Positions 62,301 through 64,000 of a stretch of 64,000 nucleotides of DNA are shown here, in pieces. The notes under the pieces were generated by a model. That model made no database searches. It saw only the letters and a list, made by a program, of their open reading frames with translations, and had not been told where the DNA came from. The stretch spans positions 50,579,755 through 50,643,754 of the forward strand of contig CM048853.1 of NCBI GenBank assembly GCA_026545225.1, in the 5' to 3' direction. Numbering within the stretch: position 1 is the first letter of the stretch; every line of letters begins with the position of its first letter. Made by a program: the position numbers and the translations under genes. The DNA comes from Cornus controversa. Its lineage: Eukaryota; Streptophyta; Magnoliopsida; Cornales; Cornaceae.

Positions 62301-62652
62301 ATGATCATCAGTTACTACTTTACTTTTTGCTCCTGCGTTCCATGAGTATGCTGAATGCATAACTTATTAACTTTTTCTTGTTATTTTAAACAGGAGCAAA
62401 TCCAAATATTCTTCTAAATCAGCATTCATTAGATTCTCAGCAACATATGAAGGATATGAGAAATACAAGTACTTCAACAGATGAAGAGAAGCCATAAAAT
62501 GATAGAATTAAGAAACAATTTAAACATACTAAGGATGAAACCCTTACAGCTCCATTGAAGATGTCAAATGGATTGAACCCAGAGCTCCACGTACCACCAT
62601 CACCACCACCACCACCACCATTTGTAGCTTGTTCATAACCATCATGGCCGAG
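50864..62652 (-). CDS. GFA2: Organellar type-I DnaJ chaperone, GFA2-like, C-terminal part
   Basis: Twelve exons on the minus strand: 62652-62548, 57431-57384, 57292-57205, 57067-57003, 56915-56841, 54285-54213, 53852-53761, 53649-53578, 53117-53061, 52943-52895, 51405-51339 and 50960-50864. They give the last 295 residues plus TGA, and every phase fits. The order is a Gly-rich linker (NGGGGGGDGG, SGFNPFDIF), then DVKVSIELSFMEAVQGC, then four CXXC zinc repeats (CEACGGSG, CRPCRGSG, CPHCGGSG and a weaker CKSCQGQR). The client-binding domain (GDLYVTIKVREDPIFRREG, GGTIQVPTLSGDVVLKV) follows. This is the mitochondrial DnaJ of Arabidopsis GFA2, needed for polar-nucleus fusion in the female gametophyte. 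The J-domain exons lie beyond the window. The donor after exon 53061 is GC. Intron 57432-62547 is 5.1 kb. Confidence 0.93.
55760..56585. mobile_element. hAT-type element (826 bp) in a DnaJ intron, with gene-like cargo
   Basis: The ends are TAGGGGTGCAAG and, on the right, CCAGCCCTA, with only the outer bases inverted (TAGGG). An exact 8-bp target duplication ATCATAAC flanks it (55752-55759 and 56586-56593). The parts near both ends are rich in GGGTT/AACCC blocks. The middle (about 55930-56440) reads on the minus strand like a plant promoter and leader: TATATACAC, AAACCCTAGCC, a long CT run, then an ATG at 56225 and a GT-to-TTCAG stretch that could be an intron. A C run lies at 55906-55928. Confidence 0.78.
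58715..58891. mobile_element. MITE (177 bp) in the 5.1-kb DnaJ intron
   Basis: The ends GGCCTGTTTGGTTCA and TGAACCAAACAGGC are inverted repeats of about 14 bases. TCTGAG occurs on both outer sides (58709-58714 and 58892-58897). It has no coding capacity. Elements with a CCTGTTTGG end are widespread in plants. The superfamily is left open. Confidence 0.7.
59711..60472. repeat. Nested repeat with GTGTCCGTG ends inside the Mutator-like element
   Basis: It starts AGCACGGACAC and ends GTGTCCGTGTCCA, an inverted pair, with further GTCGGACAC/GTGTCGTGTC blocks inside both ends. It probably is a separate transposon. A clear target duplication was not found. Confidence 0.45.
60750..61035 (+). pseudogene. 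Gene-like Ser/Pro-rich coding fragment, possibly captured
   Basis: An ATG near 60752 starts MEKEPLLPYVIRPKRP, then stops. Another plus frame beginning near 60820 gives SSDNDEISIPLPQTPSELKD followed by a Ser/Pro-rich run (PSSSSPKDPSSPFVDSLLTP) to about 61015. The composition is more G+C-rich and protein-like than the surroundings, as in a gene's N-terminal region. I cannot name the source gene. The frame break and lack of introns suggest a dead copy carried by the Mutator-like element. Confidence 0.4.
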
Positions 62653-62954
62653 CTATTATATTGTGAATAAAAGAAACAAATATATGATTCTAAACATCAG
62701 ATGGAGAGGTAAGAACTTTATGAGACAAATGACTAAAATAAATAGAGAAAACAATCAAAAAGAAATGACAGTGCAAAAAGGATATCAACCACCATATATA
62801 CAATTGACAAAATAGAGAACAGTAATGTAATTTTTCCAGGGAACTAGTTCAGATTAGTGCTTAGCAAATAACATTACTTAATTGAGCAAGAGTACCAACT
62901 GGAACTCTCAAAATGTAATTGCAAAAATAATAGGCCTGAGCACTACAAATGAAT

Positions 62955-62990
<36 letters not shown>

Positions 62991-63203
62991 TCCTCTCTAT
63001 GTTACATGGACTCAAATGCATGCAACAGGTACAGCTGTGTGTCCAGGTGTCATATTGCCTTAAATCCCAAATTCTAGGAAAAAGGGATTTGACATGACAT
63101 GTATCCGAAGTTATATACGAAATTGGACAAGGGTACATAGACAAGTCATATATATTTTAATACATCATATGTTATATTAAAATATAATATATGATATTAC
63201 AAC
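62653..63203. other. DnaJ intron sequence with a GA microsatellite
   Basis: A GA run lies at about 62958-62988. No J-domain exon (HPD motif or flanking helices) was found here on the minus strand. The stretch ends at the Gypsy element. Confidence 0.6.
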
Positions 63204-63556
63204 TGATGTAGGACAGTTTTAGTAAGTTTCATATTATATATATCTATATATATATTTAATATTTTTTTTAGAGAAAGTTTAATTTTGGGTATTAATTTTC
63301 TTTTATTTTAGTTTCCTTTTGGAATTAGATTTCCTTTTCCTATTAGGATTAGGATTTTTACAAGTTTCCTTTTGTTTTTAGGTTCCTGTCCTTTTAGGAT
63401 TATGATTTCTCTATTATAAATATATGTACTGCCATAGGGCAGAAATCAATCAATTTATCAATAATATATCAATTGCTTTGCAATTTTATTTTAACTTTGT
63501 GGATTCAAAGTTGTCCTTGTTCGTGTGCGAACAATTTCATAGCTTCCGCTCCGTCA
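63204..63556 (+). repeat. 5' LTR of a Ty3/Gypsy element
   Basis: It begins near TGATGTAGGACAG and ends CCGTCA at 63556, two bases before the primer site. A TATAAATA box lies at about 63415-63422. Its partner LTR lies outside the window, so the start is a best guess. Confidence 0.6.
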
Positions 63557-63558
63557 GT

Positions 63559-63570
63559 TGGTATCAGAGC
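63559..63570 (+). other. Primer-binding site of the Gypsy element
   Basis: TGGTATCAGAGC on the plus strand, complementary to the 3' end of initiator tRNA-Met. It sets the plus orientation of the element. Confidence 0.8.
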
Positions 63571-63589
63571 CTTGATTTACCCTGGTCTG

Positions 63590-64000
63590 ATGGCAATTGG
63601 TTGTTTTGGTAGCACCCACTTTGTTGATGATGATCACAGAGTGAAGGCCCCTTGGGCAGCCATGCAAGCTCAGGAACAGCAGTTTGGACAGATGGAACGC
63701 ATGTTGCAGGATCTCCAACAAGCTGTCATTGGACTTGGGATTGGTGGCAACCAAGCTCGTAAACCAGTTCGGGTTCACGCCGACAATGTTCCTCGCAGCC
63801 AACCGAACATGGGTTATGTTCCTGTATATCCACATAGGCCTCCAGCCTATGAGGATTATTTCAATGATGAGGAGTTTGGATTCAGAGGAGTTGCGACTCA
63901 TCGACGTGATCAAGGTAGACGTGACAGAGTTTGTAGATATCCAGACAATCGTGAGTTTCAAAGAAAACTTGATCTACTCACTTTTCGTGAAAATTTTATT
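63590..64000 (+). CDS. Ty3/Gypsy gag, N-terminal part (runs off the window)
   Basis: From ATG at 63590 the plus frame is open for 137 codons to the window end. It starts MAIGCFGSTHFVDDDHRVK, has a Gln-rich helix-like stretch (MQAQEQQFGQMERMLQDLQQ), a Pro/Tyr-rich part (VPVYPHRPPAYEDY) and an Arg-rich part, and ends REFQRKLDLLTFRENFI. The last block is where the retrotransposon gag domain of Ty3 elements begins (a LDLPxFxG-like motif). The primer site just upstream supports the call. It may be intact, unlike the other elements here. It lies antisense to the DnaJ gene. Confidence 0.7.
   Translation, partial: MAIGCFGSTHFVDDDHRVKAPWAAMQAQEQQFGQMERMLQDLQQAVIGLGIGGNQARKPVRVHADNVPRSQPNMGYVPVYPHRPPAYEDYFNDEEFGFRGVATHRRDQGRRDRVCRYPDNREFQRKLDLLTFRENFI

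Noticed and set aside
62882..63144. Short frames over the GA run
   Set aside because: The repeats (ERERER or SLSLSL) are translations of a microsatellite.
63554..63961. 135-codon minus-strand protein
   Set aside because: It is the antisense of the open Gypsy gag frame that follows a clear primer site.

Overview
The window is nuclear DNA of a flowering plant, most likely a eudicot. It is A+T-rich, the genes have many small GT-AG introns, the protein families are plant-specific, and the space between genes and the long introns are packed with plant transposons. All calls come from reading the sequence. Gene names rest on remembered family similarity, not on a database search.

Layout. (1) 624-3628 (+): 3' half of a SURP/G-patch splicing factor whose 5' exons lie before the window. 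(2) 3629-13797: A+T-rich spacer with microsatellites, a deleted Copia element (8468-10450) inside an older tRNA-Met-primed repeat, and then the promoter and leader of the next gene. (3) 13798-16179 (+): a complete six-exon bHLH factor of the FBH type (bHLH80/81/122/130). (4) 18775-22914 (+): a complete two-exon RABA4-type Rab GTPase whose 3.5-kb intron carries a SINE with a perfect target duplication. (5) 24544-24824 (-): a frameshifted eight-cysteine lipid-transfer-like gene. (6) 25603-30846 (-): a complete seven-exon 2-oxoglutarate/Fe(II) oxygenase with an internal duplication that left a copy of part of exon 5 in intron 5. (7) 30847-34483: repeats, including a hAT MITE and a small LTR element. 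(8) 34484-34894 (-): intronless histone H3.1. (9) 35472-41462 (-): a full-length young Copia element with 5-bp target duplications and one unbroken frame full of stop codons. (10) 42291-47280: related LTR elements that hold a TIR element, which itself holds a 1.4-kb solo LTR. (11) 48849-49419: a GC-rich hAT-type element. (12) 50864-62652 (-): the last 12 exons of a GFA2-type organellar DnaJ protein. Its introns hold a hAT-type element, a MITE and a 2-kb Mutator-like element. (13) 63204-64000 (+): 5' LTR, primer site and gag start of a Ty3/Gypsy element, which separates the visible DnaJ exons from the J-domain exons outside the window.

The genes are independent transcription units and form no operon or pathway. 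I see no CRISPR array, prokaryotic system, rRNA gene or real tRNA gene. The most interesting material is the transposon archaeology (exact target duplications, nested insertions, possible captured gene pieces) and a few splicing oddities: a GC-AG intron, a NAGNAG acceptor and a duplicated exon fragment.
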